Assembly: GCF_900101995.1 (NCBI RefSeq)
Contig: NZ_FNAS01000006.1
Span: 44,046 to 108,045, forward strand
Direction of reading: 5' to 3'
DNA from: Riemerella columbipharyngis
GTDB taxonomy: Bacteria > Bacteroidota > Bacteroidia > Flavobacteriales > Weeksellaceae
Length of the DNA stretch: 64,000 bases
Shown: piece by piece, positions 18,177 to 27,443 of the stretch
Layout: each line of letters starts with the position of its first letter
Position numbering within the stretch: position 1 is the stretch's first letter
Translations under genes and position numbers: made by a program
The notes under the pieces: model-generated
The model's input: only the letters and a program-made list of their open reading frames with translations
Told to the model about the DNA's origin: nothing
Databases searched by the model: none

Positions 18177-18277
18177 TTATTTTGTGCCATTTATAAATAT
18201 TAGTTTTATATTAGGGAACATTTCGTTAAACTGCTCTACAAGATGCACAATAAGGACTTTTAGTTTCTGACATATAT
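18177..18277 (-). pseudogene. Remnant of a deaminase-like toxin C-terminus
   Basis: One frame gives ETKSPYCASCRAV then stop; another frame, overlapping it, gives VEQFNEMFPNIKLIFINGTK and a stop at 18177-18179. Joined, they match the end of bacterial toxin deaminases, where CxxC is followed by QF...FPNI. A few bases must be missing between the parts. The remnant has no start and begins directly after the stop of the preceding immunity gene. It is a dead orphan tail. Confidence 0.4.
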
Positions 18278-18598
18278 TTAGGATTCCCAATATTTTTTAA
18301 TAAATTCCAAAATCTTTGATTTTATATCTTGTAGGTCAGTATATCTTTCTGACCAATTATGGTTCTTCATAGATTCATCATTTTTTGAAATATAATCAAA
18401 GTATAAATAATTATCTTTATATATTAAAATTATTCCTAAGTTATTTATATCCTCTACTTCTATTTTTAAAACACTTGCATCCGCAAAAGGCATTTCTTCT
18501 CTATATATTTCTTCTCTAAAAAAAATTTGAGCTTCTTTCATTTCATTTAATGATTTAAACCATCCTTTTAAATTTAATAATAATTCGTTAAAGTCCAT
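18278..18598 (-). CDS. Small protein, probable immunity to the TreTu-like toxin
   Basis: The protein has 106 residues (MDFNELLLNLKGWFKSLNEM...), acidic, alternating helix and strand, with no signal peptide. It starts 14 bases after the stop of the TreTu-like toxin tail, the classic toxin-immunity spacing. I do not recognise the family. The frame is intact, unlike its toxin, as expected if immunity is retained longer. Confidence 0.6.
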   Translation of the reverse strand: MDFNELLLNLKGWFKSLNEMKEAQIFFREEIYREEMPFADASVLKIEVEDINNLGIILIYKDNYLYFDYISKNDESMKNHNWSERYTDLQDIKSKILEFIKKYWES

Positions 18599-18612
18599 TT
18601 CTATCTATTATT

Positions 18613-19049
18613 TTAATGTTTGGATACTTTTAGTTGTGATACATCTAGTCCTTTTTTATTATAGAATTTCCAACGAGGAGAACCTTTTTCATAAAAAATT
18701 CCCCAGCCTTTGCCACTTCCTCGAGTAATAGTTGTATTCTTAGGAATATCAAACTCTACATACATTTTTTCAGCAATATCTCTATAATGTTCTTTTCCTT
18801 CTAAAAGAATATGAGTTATCCCTCCACTTCTTTTCTGTAGTTGAGAAGTTTTACCATTTTTTGATATTCTGCTTTACTCATCCAAGAACCAACTCTACTT
18901 CTCTTAATAGTTGTTATAATATTTTCTCCTTTTCCCCAAGCTAACCTTGCTGATTTTAATAATGATACCTTCTCAAATATCCTCTTAGCATCGCCTTTTT
19001 TTATTTTTTTAACTTGTCGAATTTCCTCAATAGCGCTTTTGGGGAGCTT
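18613..19049 (-). pseudogene. Orphan TreTu-like toxin tail with shared linker, frameshifted
   Basis: The open frame begins directly after the stop of the preceding immunity gene, with KLPK and then GDAKRIFEKV, the same linker as in the tail at 19357-20079. Next come SRVGSWMSKAEYQKMVK, which resembles the TreTu polymorphic-toxin domain as I remember it. The frame breaks at a run of four A's (plus strand 18849-18852). One more base continues it as RSGGITHILLEGKEHYRDIA, MYVEFDIP and GKGWGIFYEKGSPRW to TAA 18613-18615. It has no start codon: a silent donor cassette or decayed gene. Confidence 0.5.
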
Positions 19050-19346
19050 CTATCCCTTTGTGTTATTCTCCGAACAAATTGAATTTACAATATCCTCTAC
19101 ATTTTTTAATACTTTAATAAATTCCTCATAAATATTATCATTTAAATCGTTTAGCAATCCTGTTTCGTATAATATTCTACTGAAATTATTAATCTTATTA
19201 GCTATAGAACAATACTGTTTTTTATTTTTTTGATTTAAAATCTTTATGGAATTATCAATATCTTCATATCTATACTTTGAATTAAATTCATTGTATAATA
19301 TTTCTTGTAACTTAATTAGCTCTAACTTTAAAAGTTCATCTTTCAT
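19050..19346 (-). CDS. Small helical protein, probable immunity protein
   Basis: ATG 19346 is the likely start; an in-frame TTG lies two codons earlier. The protein has 98 residues, all helical and charged (MKDELLKLELIKLQEILYNE). It starts 10 bases after the stop of the preceding toxin tail. Its stop codon directly abuts the first codon of the next orphan tail, so the cassette joint is exact. Family not recognised. Confidence 0.6.
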   Translation of the reverse strand: MKDELLKLELIKLQEILYNEFNSKYRYEDIDNSIKILNQKNKKQYCSIANKINNFSRILYETGLLNDLNDNIYEEFIKVLKNVEDIVNSICSENNTKG

Positions 19347-19356
19347 AATCAATTAT

Positions 19357-20079
19357 TTAGTTCGCCCTAATCAAATTAGGAAATAAAGTTTTAAACTCCT
19401 CCAAAGAATAAGTTTTTTTTGTCTTCAAATCTTTAATGCTTTTTATCCATTTTTCAGGATATTTTCTAGGTAAGAGAACTTGATCTGCTCCCCCAGAGTA
19501 TTTTCCATATGGTGCAACCTTTCCTAAATTTAATTTAGCACCTTTTTCAATAACTATTTCTGCTTCAAATTGCATCGTATTCCATTTAGTTAATATTGCT
19601 AATTCCTCTCTACTCAATAATGCCTCTGTAGAAGTATAATTTCCAAAAAGTTTTGCTTGATTCTTTCCTTGTTCTCCAAATCTCCTAAAGACTTTTATAT
19701 TTTCTAATGTCTCAGCTGTATAATAATAATTATCCATAAAAGATTCTACAACACTTCTTGGTAAACTTTTATCTTTTCCAATAACTTTAACTTTATCAAA
19801 AATTGAAACTCTATATTTTTTCAATACATGGCTTATTCCTTGAACTTTCTCAAAAATCCTCTTAGCATCTCCTCTTTTAGGTTTCTTAATCTTTCTAATT
19901 TCAGTAATGGCATTTTTAGGTAATTTCCCTATTTTACCGAATAATTGAGCGATTGTTTTCTCTCCTTTTAGTAAAGATTTTATCTCACCTACACCAACCG
20001 CTTTTAATGCTCTTAGGCTAAAACGGTCAATCCTTTTTTGGTAATCAGTACGATGTAATGGAACGCATCTATTACTATT
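19357..20079 (-). pseudogene. Orphan polymorphic-toxin C-terminus with shared linker
   Basis: The frame is open for 240 codons from just after TGA at 20080-20082, but has no ATG start; only a TTG at 19824 could start the last 155 codons. Residues about 60-85 give the linker KLPK...GDAKRIFEKV shared with the next tail. The last 150 residues are the presumed toxin (YGKYSGGADQVLLPRKYP near the end). That ending resembles toxin domains with a final GGxxQ motif, but I cannot name a family. It looks like the 3' end of a large toxin gene whose 5' part was lost; an immunity gene follows. Confidence 0.55.
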
Positions 20080-20085
20080 TCATTT

Positions 20086-20196
20086 TTAGATTTTTAGTAA
20101 CCGCAAGTTAGGATATATAGAGAGCTCTCCGGCTGCTTTTGTAAAGCTTAAGCACTTTGATGCCGTATAGAATACCTTTAATCTAAAATCTGCCAT
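20086..20196 (-). pseudogene. Truncated LysR-type regulator (first 26 or so residues)
   Basis: ATG 20196 starts MADFRLKVFYTASKCLSFTK followed by AAGELSI, the first helices of a LysR winged helix-turn-helix. The homology ends there and nine unrelated codons lead to TAA 20086-20088. The remaining 260 or so residues are not in the window. The break coincides with the outer edge of the toxin array, so the array insertion or a deletion probably destroyed the gene. The start lies two bases after ogt. Confidence 0.65.
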
Positions 20197-20198
20197 CT

Positions 20199-20705
20199 CT
20201 ATATTATTCGATTAAATTCTAAATTTAGCAATTCAGATTTTCTTTCCAATCCCCCTGCATAACCTGTCAATTTACCATTATGCCCTATCACTCTATGGCA
20301 CGGTACTATTATAGCCAGCGGATTCCGGCTATTGGCATTTGCCACTGCCCTTACTGCTTTAGGAGAATTTATGGCAAGTGCTTGTTGTTTATAAGAAATC
20401 GTTTGCCCATAGGGAATACGCGTCAAAGACTGCCATACTTGTTTTTGAAAATCAGTGCCTGTATAGGAATAAGGTACCGTAAAGGTTTTCTGCTTTCCTT
20501 CAAAATAATTATTAAGTTCTACTTCCAAAAGAGAAAATAACGGATGCTCCCCCGCTACCAAATTTCCGCCAATGCATTTCAATAGTTTTTGGATCTGAGA
20601 TTCTATCCACCTGCTATCTGAAAACAATAAAAAACAAAGCCGATTTTCAGAAACTCCTGCAAGCATTTCACCAAGAGGCGTCGCTATGCACTTTTTTATA
20701 ATCAA
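20199..20705 (-). CDS. ogt: Methylated-DNA--protein-cysteine methyltransferase
   Basis: This is a suicide repair enzyme that takes the methyl group from O6-methylguanine. The protein has 168 residues. The acceptor is Cys136 in PCHRVIG, and the helix-turn-helix with the arginine finger reads [13 protein letters not shown]. The start is TTG, overlapping the TGA stop of hisS by four bases (TTGA); the only ATG nearby is codon 14, too late for the family. The N-terminal domain is short, as in small Ogt proteins. Confidence 0.92.
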   Translation of the reverse strand: MIIKKCIATPLGEMLAGVSENRLCFLLFSDSRWIESQIQKLLKCIGGNLVAGEHPLFSLLEVELNNYFEGKQKTFTVPYSYTGTDFQKQVWQSLTRIPYGQTISYKQQALAINSPKAVRAVANANSRNPLAIIVPCHRVIGHNGKLTGYAGGLERKSELLNLEFNRII

Positions 20706-22051
20706 TTTAGAAATTTATCTATGGTAATGGTATTCTGCTCTCCTGTCTTTAAATTCTTAATTGTAATAGTTTTATCACAAATCTCTTGCTCTCCTACAAA
20801 AACCAAAAATGGAATATTCTTTTTTTCGGCATAGGCAAACTGCTTTTTGAGTTTAGATGCCTCCGGGTAAATTTCTGCGGAAATTCCTTTAGTTCTCAAT
20901 TTTGAAATTATTTTCAAGGCTTCCAAGGCTTCTCTTTCTCCATAGTTTGCAAAAAGATATTTCACCTGAATTTCGTCTTTATGATTAAAAAGCCCCAATT
21001 CCTCCATCACGAGATAAATTCTATCCAATCCAAACGAAATCCCTATCCCCGGGATATTTTTTACTCCAAAAACCTCCGTGAGATTATCATATCTGCCTCC
21101 TCCACCTATAGAGCCTATTTGGACATCTTTTGCTTTTACTTCAAAAATAGCTCCGGTATAATAATCCAATCCACGAGCCAAAGTAATATCAAACACCAAA
21201 TCGGTCTCGGAAATTCCCAATGAGAACGCTTGTTCCAAAACGAACTCCAACTCGGAAATACCTTGCAATCCTATCTCTGTATGTTCAAATTTTTGTTTCA
21301 ATATTGCCAATTGCTCCAATGCCGGCTTCTGTACATCAAAGAGAAAATCTAATTTCTCCAAAGCTTTAGCAGAGATAGATTTGGATTTCATTTCAGAGAG
21401 TACCCCTTCCTTTCCTATCTTATCCAGTTTGTCCAGTGCCACGGTAAAATCTATCAATTGTGCGGATATTCCGGCATATTCTGCTAAGCCTGTCAAAATT
21501 TTTCTATTGTTAATGTGTATGCTTACCGGTATTTTCATATCCGAAAAGGATTTATGATAAAGCTGTACCAGTTCCACCTCTTGCCAAAGACTCTCCGAGC
21601 CTACCACATCGGCATCACACTGATAAAACTCCCTAAAACGCCCTTTCTGTGGTCTATCTGCTCTCCATACAGGCTGTATCTGATAGCGTTTGAACGGGAA
21701 AGTCATCTGCCCATAATTCATTGCAACAAATCTCGCAAAAGGCACTGTAAGATCGTATCTAAGAGCCTTATCAGAAAGCTGGGAAGTAAGCTTTTTATAA
21801 TCTCTTTTTACCAATTCTTCATCTGAAATTTTATCGGCATAGGCTCCCGAATTTAGAATTTTGAATATCAAACGATCTCCCTCTTCACCGTATTTTCCGG
21901 TAAGTGTAGAAAGATTTTCAAAACTTGGAGTTTCCAACGACTGAAAACCAAAAACCTCAAAATTATTTTGAAGAATATTGATAATAAATCTCCTTCTCGC
22001 GACCTCTTGTGCCGAAAAATCTCGTGTTCCTTTTGCTAAACTTGGTTTCAT
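20702..22051 (-). CDS. hisS: Histidyl-tRNA synthetase
   Basis: This class II enzyme charges tRNA-His. The protein has 449 residues. Motif 1 region is at the N-terminus (KGTRDFS), motif 2 is [20 protein letters not shown], and the histidine-specific motif reads [22 protein letters not shown] and a C-terminal anticodon-binding domain (about 350-449) follow. It is separated from the rplT terminator by about 100 bases and overlaps ogt. Confidence 0.96.
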   Translation of the reverse strand: MKPSLAKGTRDFSAQEVARRRFIINILQNNFEVFGFQSLETPSFENLSTLTGKYGEEGDRLIFKILNSGAYADKISDEELVKRDYKKLTSQLSDKALRYDLTVPFARFVAMNYGQMTFPFKRYQIQPVWRADRPQKGRFREFYQCDADVVGSESLWQEVELVQLYHKSFSDMKIPVSIHINNRKILTGLAEYAGISAQLIDFTVALDKLDKIGKEGVLSEMKSKSISAKALEKLDFLFDVQKPALEQLAILKQKFEHTEIGLQGISELEFVLEQAFSLGISETDLVFDITLARGLDYYTGAIFEVKAKDVQIGSIGGGGRYDNLTEVFGVKNIPGIGISFGLDRIYLVMEELGLFNHKDEIQVKYLFANYGEREALEALKIISKLRTKGISAEIYPEASKLKKQFAYAEKKNIPFLVFVGEQEICDKTITIKNLKTGEQNTITIDKFLN

Positions 22052-22149
22052 CTATATTATGTAATAACTTTTGATTATAAAGAATAACTGCAAATGTAAA
22101 CAAATTTGTCTTAAAAATTAGAGCCACATTTAAGATAAGTTTAGGCTAA

Positions 22150-22181
22150 ATAAAAAAAACCGTCTGCAAACGAGACGGTTT
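22150..22181 (-). terminator. Rho-independent terminator after rplT
   Basis: A 9-bp stem (22157-22165 with 22173-22181) is followed on the minus strand by eight T's. It ends the thrS-infC-rpmI-rplT transcript before hisS. Confidence 0.85.
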
Positions 22182-22208
22182 CTATATTGATAACAAAAAA
22201 ATTATACA

Positions 22209-22556
22209 TTATTTTTTTACTTGATCCACAACTGCTTTGAACGCTTCAGGGTGATTCATCGCAAGGTCTGCAAGAACTTTTCTGTTGAGCTCAATGTTAT
22301 GTTTTTTAAGTGCTCCCATAAACTGAGAGTAAGACATTCCATGCTCTCTGCATCCCGCATTGATACGCGTAATCCAAAGACTTCTGAAATTTCTTTTCTT
22401 TTCTTTTCTACCGCGGTAAGCATATTGCATTGCTTTTTCTACGGCATTTTTAGCAACAGTCCAAACATTTTTTCTTCTACCGAAAAAACCTTTAGCTTGT
22501 TTCATCACTTTTTTTCTGCGCGCACGAGACGCTACAGCGTTTACTGATCTTGGCAT
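22209..22556 (-). CDS. rplT: 50S ribosomal protein L20
   Basis: L20 binds 23S rRNA and is needed early in 50S assembly. The protein has 115 residues, the standard length ([20 protein letters not shown]). It is very basic. It follows rpmI after a 132-base spacer with no visible gene. In many bacteria L20 represses its own operon; no leader structure was checked here. Confidence 0.97.
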   Translation of the reverse strand: MPRSVNAVASRARRKKVMKQAKGFFGRRKNVWTVAKNAVEKAMQYAYRGRKEKKRNFRSLWITRINAGCREHGMSYSQFMGALKKHNIELNRKVLADLAMNHPEAFKAVVDQVKK

Positions 22557-22688
22557 AATTTAAATTTTGTTTTTTTGAAAAGGGCGAAGTTTCTATTTCA
22601 AAACTTACTTTATTGGCTCCGTTTCAGGGTTAAACTTTTTAATGAATTTTGTTGTTAATTCTTATAAACCGATAATGATTTATAAAAA

Positions 22689-22886
22689 CTACTTGATTGC
22701 TAATTGCTTAAGAACGCTCTTTTCGTCCACTCCGGCAACATAAGAAGTTTGCGTAAGATTTCTCTTTTGCTTAGTTTCTTTTTTAGTCAAGATGTGGCTT
22801 TTATAAGCATTCTTTCTTTTAATCTTACCAGTTCCGGTAAGAGCAAAACGCTTCTTAGCACCTGATTTCGTTTTTAATTTTGGCAT
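22689..22886 (-). CDS. rpmI: 50S ribosomal protein L35
   Basis: The protein has 65 residues, full length, very basic ([20 protein letters not shown]). It lies 38 bases after infC in the conserved order infC-rpmI-rplT. Confidence 0.97.
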   Translation of the reverse strand: MPKLKTKSGAKKRFALTGTGKIKRKNAYKSHILTKKETKQKRNLTQTSYVAGVDEKSVLKQLAIK

Positions 22887-22924
22887 TTTTTTGCTTTTTA
22901 TATTTTGTTATCAATAGTTCTATT

Positions 22925-23482
22925 TTATTTCGTTTTTTTAGGGCTCATCATCATAATCATTCTTTTCCCTTCAAGTTTCGGTAGCTGATCCACTTTCCCT
23001 ACATGCTCTAAATCTTGAGCCAATTTTAGCAAAAGTATCTCTCCTTGATCCTTGAATACGATAGAACGCCCTTTGAAGAACACATAAGTCTTGAGCTTAG
23101 AACCTTCTTCTAAAAACTTCTCTGCGTGTTTTTTCTTAAATTCGTAATCGTGCTCATCGGTCTGAGGTCCAAAACGAATTTCCTTTACTACTACTTTTAC
23201 TTGCTTAGCTTTCAGTTCCTTTTGTTTCTTTTTTTGCTCATATAAAAACTTTTTGTAGTCCAGTATACGAGCGATATAAGGTTCTGCTTTATCCGAAATT
23301 ACTACCAAATCTAACTCTTGCTCAGCGGCAAGCTCTTTAGCTTTGGCTAAAGGGTAAACGCCCTGCTCTACATTATCCCCTACTAAGCGAAGTTCTTTCG
23401 CACGGATTTTATCATTAATCATATGCGCATCCTCTTGCTGACGATGCGGTACAGTCCTGGTATTTTTTTTTCTAATAGCTAT
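22925..23482 (-). CDS. infC: Translation initiation factor IF-3, probable AUA start
   Basis: IF-3 binds the 30S subunit and checks start codons. The first ATG (23422) gives 165 residues but misses the N-terminal stretch found in the family. The frame stays open upstream and reads [16 protein letters not shown] before [12 protein letters not shown], which aligns with homologues that begin MAIR. The start would then be ATA at 23480-23482, or ATT at 23474-23476. A rare start codon is a known feature of infC, since IF-3 represses initiation at such codons and so controls itself. The protein then has 186 residues. Confidence 0.85.
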   Translation of the reverse strand: MAIRKKNTRTVPHRQQEDAHMINDKIRAKELRLVGDNVEQGVYPLAKAKELAAEQELDLVVISDKAEPYIARILDYKKFLYEQKKKQKELKAKQVKVVVKEIRFGPQTDEHDYEFKKKHAEKFLEEGSKLKTYVFFKGRSIVFKDQGEILLLKLAQDLEHVGKVDQLPKLEGKRMIMMMSPKKTK

Positions 23483-23512
23483 GGCTTTATATTTTTATAG
23501 TTAATATCTTTT

Positions 23513-25432
23513 TTAATGTTGAGCTTCTTTTTGAAAAAGGTTGATAAAATCCTCCACACTCATCACACCTAAATCTCCCTCCCCTCTCTTCCTCACAGAA
23601 ACCGTTCCATTTGTTTTTTCATTTTCGCCTATCACCAGCATAAACGGTATTTTGTTTAATTCTGCATCTCGGATTTTTTTTCCGGTTTTCTCATTCCGCT
23701 CATCTATCAGACCGCAAATATCGTGATTTTCTAACAATTGTGAAACTTTTTTTGCATAATCTGTATATTTTTCACTAATCGGAAGGATAATATACTGCTC
23801 GGGACTAAGCCAAAGAGGGAAGTTTCCTGCTGTATTCTCTATTAAAATCGCAATAAAACGCTCCATAGAGCCAAATGGTGCACGGTGAATCATTATAGGT
23901 CTGTGCTTTTCATTATCTGATCCTACATAAGTTAAATCAAACCGCTCCGGCAAATTGTAATCTACCTGAATAGTCCCCAGCTGCCAACTTCTGCCTAAGG
24001 CATCTTTAACCATAAAATCCAATTTAGGTCCGTAGAATGCGGCTTCTCCATACTCCAGTATTGTATTTAGTCCTTTATTTTTGGCTGCCGTAATGATGGC
24101 ATTTTCTGCTTTCTCCCAATTTTCCTCACTGCCTATATACTTCGCTCTATTTTCTTTATCCCTCAATGAAACCTGTGCTACAAAATCTTCAAAACCTAAA
24201 GATTTGAAAACATAAAGAACCAAGTCTATAACTTTTTCAAACTCTGCAAGCAATTGGTCCGGTGTACAAAATAAGTGGGCATCATCTTGAGTAAATCCTC
24301 TCACACGGGTAAGCCCATGCAACTCTCCACTCTGTTCGTATCTATAAACCGTTCCAAACTCCGCGTATCTTTTGGGCAAATCTTTATAAGACCATTGATG
24401 TGCTTTATACACTTCGCAATGGTGAGGGCAGTTCATCGGTTTAAGTAAAAACTCTTCGCCTTCGTGAGGTGTTTTTATCGGCTGAAAACTATCCGCTCCG
24501 TATTTTTCGTAGTGTCCGGAAGTTTTGTATAGCTCTATATTTCCTATATGCGGTGTCATTACAAACTCATAGCCACCTTTCTTTTGTGCATCAGAAAGGA
24601 AGTTTTCCAATTTCTTCCTAAGGGTGGTACCCTTAGGCAACCAAAGTGGCAAACCGGCACCTACCTTCTCTGAAAAAGTAAACAATCCTAATTCTTTTCC
24701 TAATTTTCTATGGTCTCTTCGTTTTGCTTCTTCCAAACGCTCTAAATATTCAGTCAAATCCTTTTGTTTAGGGAAAGAAATACCATATACTCTGGTAAGC
24801 TGTGCGTTGTTTTCATCTCCTCTCCAGTAAGCTCCTGCGGCGTTGAGTATCTTCACTGCTTTCACGATACCCGTAGATGGGATATGCCCTCCTCTACAGA
24901 GGTCTGTAAAATCGTCGTGAGTACAGAAAGTAATGGAACCGTCTTCTAAATTTTCTATCAATTCCGTTTTGTACGGGTTGTCCGCATATATTTTCAGTGC
25001 TTCCGACTTTGAAACGGAATAGAGACTAAATGTAGAATTTTTCTTAGCATTTTCTAACATTTTTTTCTCTATTTTCTCAAAATCTTTTTCGGAAAGAGAC
25101 TCATCACCGAAATCTACATCATAATAAAACCCATGCTCTATCGGCGGACCAATAGTCAATTTTGCATGAGGGTAATACGCCAAAATGGCTTGAGCCAACA
25201 AGTGTGCCGAAGAATGCCAAAAGGCTTTCTTACCCAAATCATCATTCCATGTAAGCAGCTGCAGCGTGGAATCCGTGACGATAGGGGTAGATACCTCTAC
25301 CTGTTTATCGTTTACTACGGCAGAAATCGTGTTTCTTGCCAAACCATCGCTGATAGACTTTGCTACCTCTAAAGGAGTTATCCCCCCCTCAAATTCTCGG
25401 ATACTTCCGTCCGGAAGAGTGATTTTGATCAT
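23513..25432 (-). CDS. thrS: Threonyl-tRNA synthetase
   Basis: This class II synthetase charges tRNA-Thr and edits Ser-tRNA-Thr. The protein has 639 residues, full length: TGS domain about 1-60, editing domain with [10 protein letters not shown], catalytic core with [11 protein letters not shown] and [14 protein letters not shown], and C-terminal anticodon-binding domain. It is first in the thrS-infC-rpmI-rplT transcript. A TAATTTTG box at 25451-25458 is a weak promoter candidate. Confidence 0.97.
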   Translation of the reverse strand: MIKITLPDGSIREFEGGITPLEVAKSISDGLARNTISAVVNDKQVEVSTPIVTDSTLQLLTWNDDLGKKAFWHSSAHLLAQAILAYYPHAKLTIGPPIEHGFYYDVDFGDESLSEKDFEKIEKKMLENAKKNSTFSLYSVSKSEALKIYADNPYKTELIENLEDGSITFCTHDDFTDLCRGGHIPSTGIVKAVKILNAAGAYWRGDENNAQLTRVYGISFPKQKDLTEYLERLEEAKRRDHRKLGKELGLFTFSEKVGAGLPLWLPKGTTLRKKLENFLSDAQKKGGYEFVMTPHIGNIELYKTSGHYEKYGADSFQPIKTPHEGEEFLLKPMNCPHHCEVYKAHQWSYKDLPKRYAEFGTVYRYEQSGELHGLTRVRGFTQDDAHLFCTPDQLLAEFEKVIDLVLYVFKSLGFEDFVAQVSLRDKENRAKYIGSEENWEKAENAIITAAKNKGLNTILEYGEAAFYGPKLDFMVKDALGRSWQLGTIQVDYNLPERFDLTYVGSDNEKHRPIMIHRAPFGSMERFIAILIENTAGNFPLWLSPEQYIILPISEKYTDYAKKVSQLLENHDICGLIDERNEKTGKKIRDAELNKIPFMLVIGENEKTNGTVSVRKRGEGDLGVMSVEDFINLFQKEAQH

Positions 25433-25484
25433 ACAAAAGTTTTAGGTTCGCAAAATTACAAATTATATTCAAATTTGAAAATAC

Positions 25485-25521
25485 AAAAATGCGAAAAAGG
25501 CTACTGCTTTTTCGCATTTTT
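25485..25521 (-). terminator. Rho-independent terminator, TonB receptor gene
   Basis: A 15-bp perfect inverted repeat (25485-25499 with 25507-25521) lies just after the receptor stop, with A/T tracts on both sides. Confidence 0.75.
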
Positions 25522-25531
25522 TTTAGACTTT

Positions 25532-27358
25532 TTAATAACCTATCTTATAACTAAATCCTATATGGAACCACCTCCCCGGCATCGGTACGAGACTGCTCTC
25601 TGTATATTTGGTATTTGTAAGGTTATTTACTAAGACATAAATACTTAAGTCTCCTTTAGTGAATGAAAGCCTGTCGTCCAGCAAGTTATAACTTCCCAAA
25701 TTAACTCTTTCATTATACTTATAAACCAATTCGTTGCTAAAATAGTTCAAAAATTTATTTTCTAATCTTGCTACAAACTGGTGTTTTAGGTTTTCTAAGG
25801 CATACTTAGACATTAAGTTTTGAGGATTATGATAAGACTTATCCAAATATGTGTAGCCTAAGGAATAGCTAATCCATTCTGCCGGTTTCTGGGAAACTTC
25901 TACTTCTACACCTCTGGATTTAATCTGCCCGATGTTCATTACCCTCCACGGATCTGTGGCATTAGCTTTTACCCAGTCGATAGCATCTTGGGAATCTCTC
26001 ATAAAACCGCTCAGTTTAGCAGAAAATTTAGACGATTGATAGCGGTATCCCAATTCCGAAGATACGGCACTTTCTGGTTTTAATGCAGAATTTCCCACCT
26101 CCGTTTTGCTGATATAGTAGAGATCTGTAAAGGTTGGCACCCTATGTACTTTGGAAATATTACCATAGATTTTATTATGGCTGTCAAAATCAAATCCTAC
26201 ATCCAATCCCGGATAGAAGAAATTACCCTCATCGCCATAGCTTGCCCAAGAAACACCTGGTGAAACTTGCAGCTTATCATTAATCAAAGAAAAATGATGC
26301 TCAAAGAACAACTGAGTCACAAACCGTTCACGGCTTCCCATACTGATGGCAGGGTTATTATTATGACTTACAAAAAATTCTTTTCTTAGTTCTAATCCCA
26401 ATCCTGTAGTTCCCAAAGAGGATTTGTAGCTTACATTAAGCTCGCCGCCTACATTATTACCGATATGCAAGTTTCTATAAGCCTGAGGTTTATTCCTTAC
26501 AAAAAGATACATATCCTGCCCTCTACGCCAATAAGCATTAGCATTAAGCCCCAAATTCCCAAACTGCTGTTGGTACGCCACACTTACCACCGAAGCCTGA
26601 GTTTCCTCATACTGATCTTTGTACAGCGGCGACGCATAGAATCCATTAGCCCCGAATTTCTTTTCCGTAAATCCGGCTTGCATTTTTATGCTGCCATCTT
26701 TTATCTTAATATTATTTTGGTAGAATACATTTCTGATTTTGTAATCTGTATTGTAACGATAGCCCTCAGAAGCTGCCGTATTAGCCTGAAATAATTGGGT
26801 AAAGTTTTCATTGCCTCCTGTAGCAGAAAGTCCAAGGGCATAAGTGGAAAAATCACCTCCCGATGCAGATACTTTAACGGTTTTGTCAGCAGCAGTTTTT
26901 GTAATAATATTGATGACTCCTGCGTAAGCATTCTGCCCGAATCTCCTTGATGCCGGACCTTTGATCACTTCTATTCTATCCACATTAGACAAATCCACAG
27001 GGATATTCATATTATTGTGCCCTGTCTGGGAATCATTCATACGGATGCCGTTTATCAATACCAAAACTTGGTCGAACGAGCCGCCTCTTATAGAAACATC
27101 ACTCTGAACACCATTAGCCCCTCTTCTACGGATATCCATACCGGTAAACTGCTGCAAAACTTCATCTATACTCTTCGCAGGGGCATTTTCAATCTCCTTT
27201 TTTGTAATCACTATCACATTCTCATTGACTTTCTTGTAGGGTAAATTGAGAAATTTTCCGTGAAGTGTTACCTCTTCAATACTTTGGCTTCTTTCTTGTG
27301 CCAAAAGCCCAAACGACGATGCTCCCAAAAGCATAACGCATAACAACTGTTTCTTCAT
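25532..27358 (-). CDS. TonB-dependent outer membrane receptor
   Basis: The start is set at ATG 27358 because it begins a signal peptide (MKKQLLCVMLLGASSFGLLA); the upstream codon at 27412 adds only unrelated residues. The mature protein has about 590 residues. A plug domain (about 30-140) contains VLQQFTGMDIRRRG, SIRGGSFDQVLVLINGIRM and IEVIKGPASRRFG, followed by a 22-strand barrel. There is no carboxypeptidase-like N-terminal domain and no SusD partner, so the ligand is more likely a siderophore, haem, cobalamin or metal than a glycan. That is inference. Confidence 0.88.
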   Translation of the reverse strand: MKKQLLCVMLLGASSFGLLAQERSQSIEEVTLHGKFLNLPYKKVNENVIVITKKEIENAPAKSIDEVLQQFTGMDIRRRGANGVQSDVSIRGGSFDQVLVLINGIRMNDSQTGHNNMNIPVDLSNVDRIEVIKGPASRRFGQNAYAGVINIITKTAADKTVKVSASGGDFSTYALGLSATGGNENFTQLFQANTAASEGYRYNTDYKIRNVFYQNNIKIKDGSIKMQAGFTEKKFGANGFYASPLYKDQYEETQASVVSVAYQQQFGNLGLNANAYWRRGQDMYLFVRNKPQAYRNLHIGNNVGGELNVSYKSSLGTTGLGLELRKEFFVSHNNNPAISMGSRERFVTQLFFEHHFSLINDKLQVSPGVSWASYGDEGNFFYPGLDVGFDFDSHNKIYGNISKVHRVPTFTDLYYISKTEVGNSALKPESAVSSELGYRYQSSKFSAKLSGFMRDSQDAIDWVKANATDPWRVMNIGQIKSRGVEVEVSQKPAEWISYSLGYTYLDKSYHNPQNLMSKYALENLKHQFVARLENKFLNYFSNELVYKYNERVNLGSYNLLDDRLSFTKGDLSIYVLVNNLTNTKYTESSLVPMPGRWFHIGFSYKIGY

Positions 27359-27443
27359 ATAATCATTTTTTATAAAAGCGGTGCAAGTTATGCATTTGCG
27401 TAGATTCCACAAAACAAAACATAAAATTATGATGTTAAAAATC

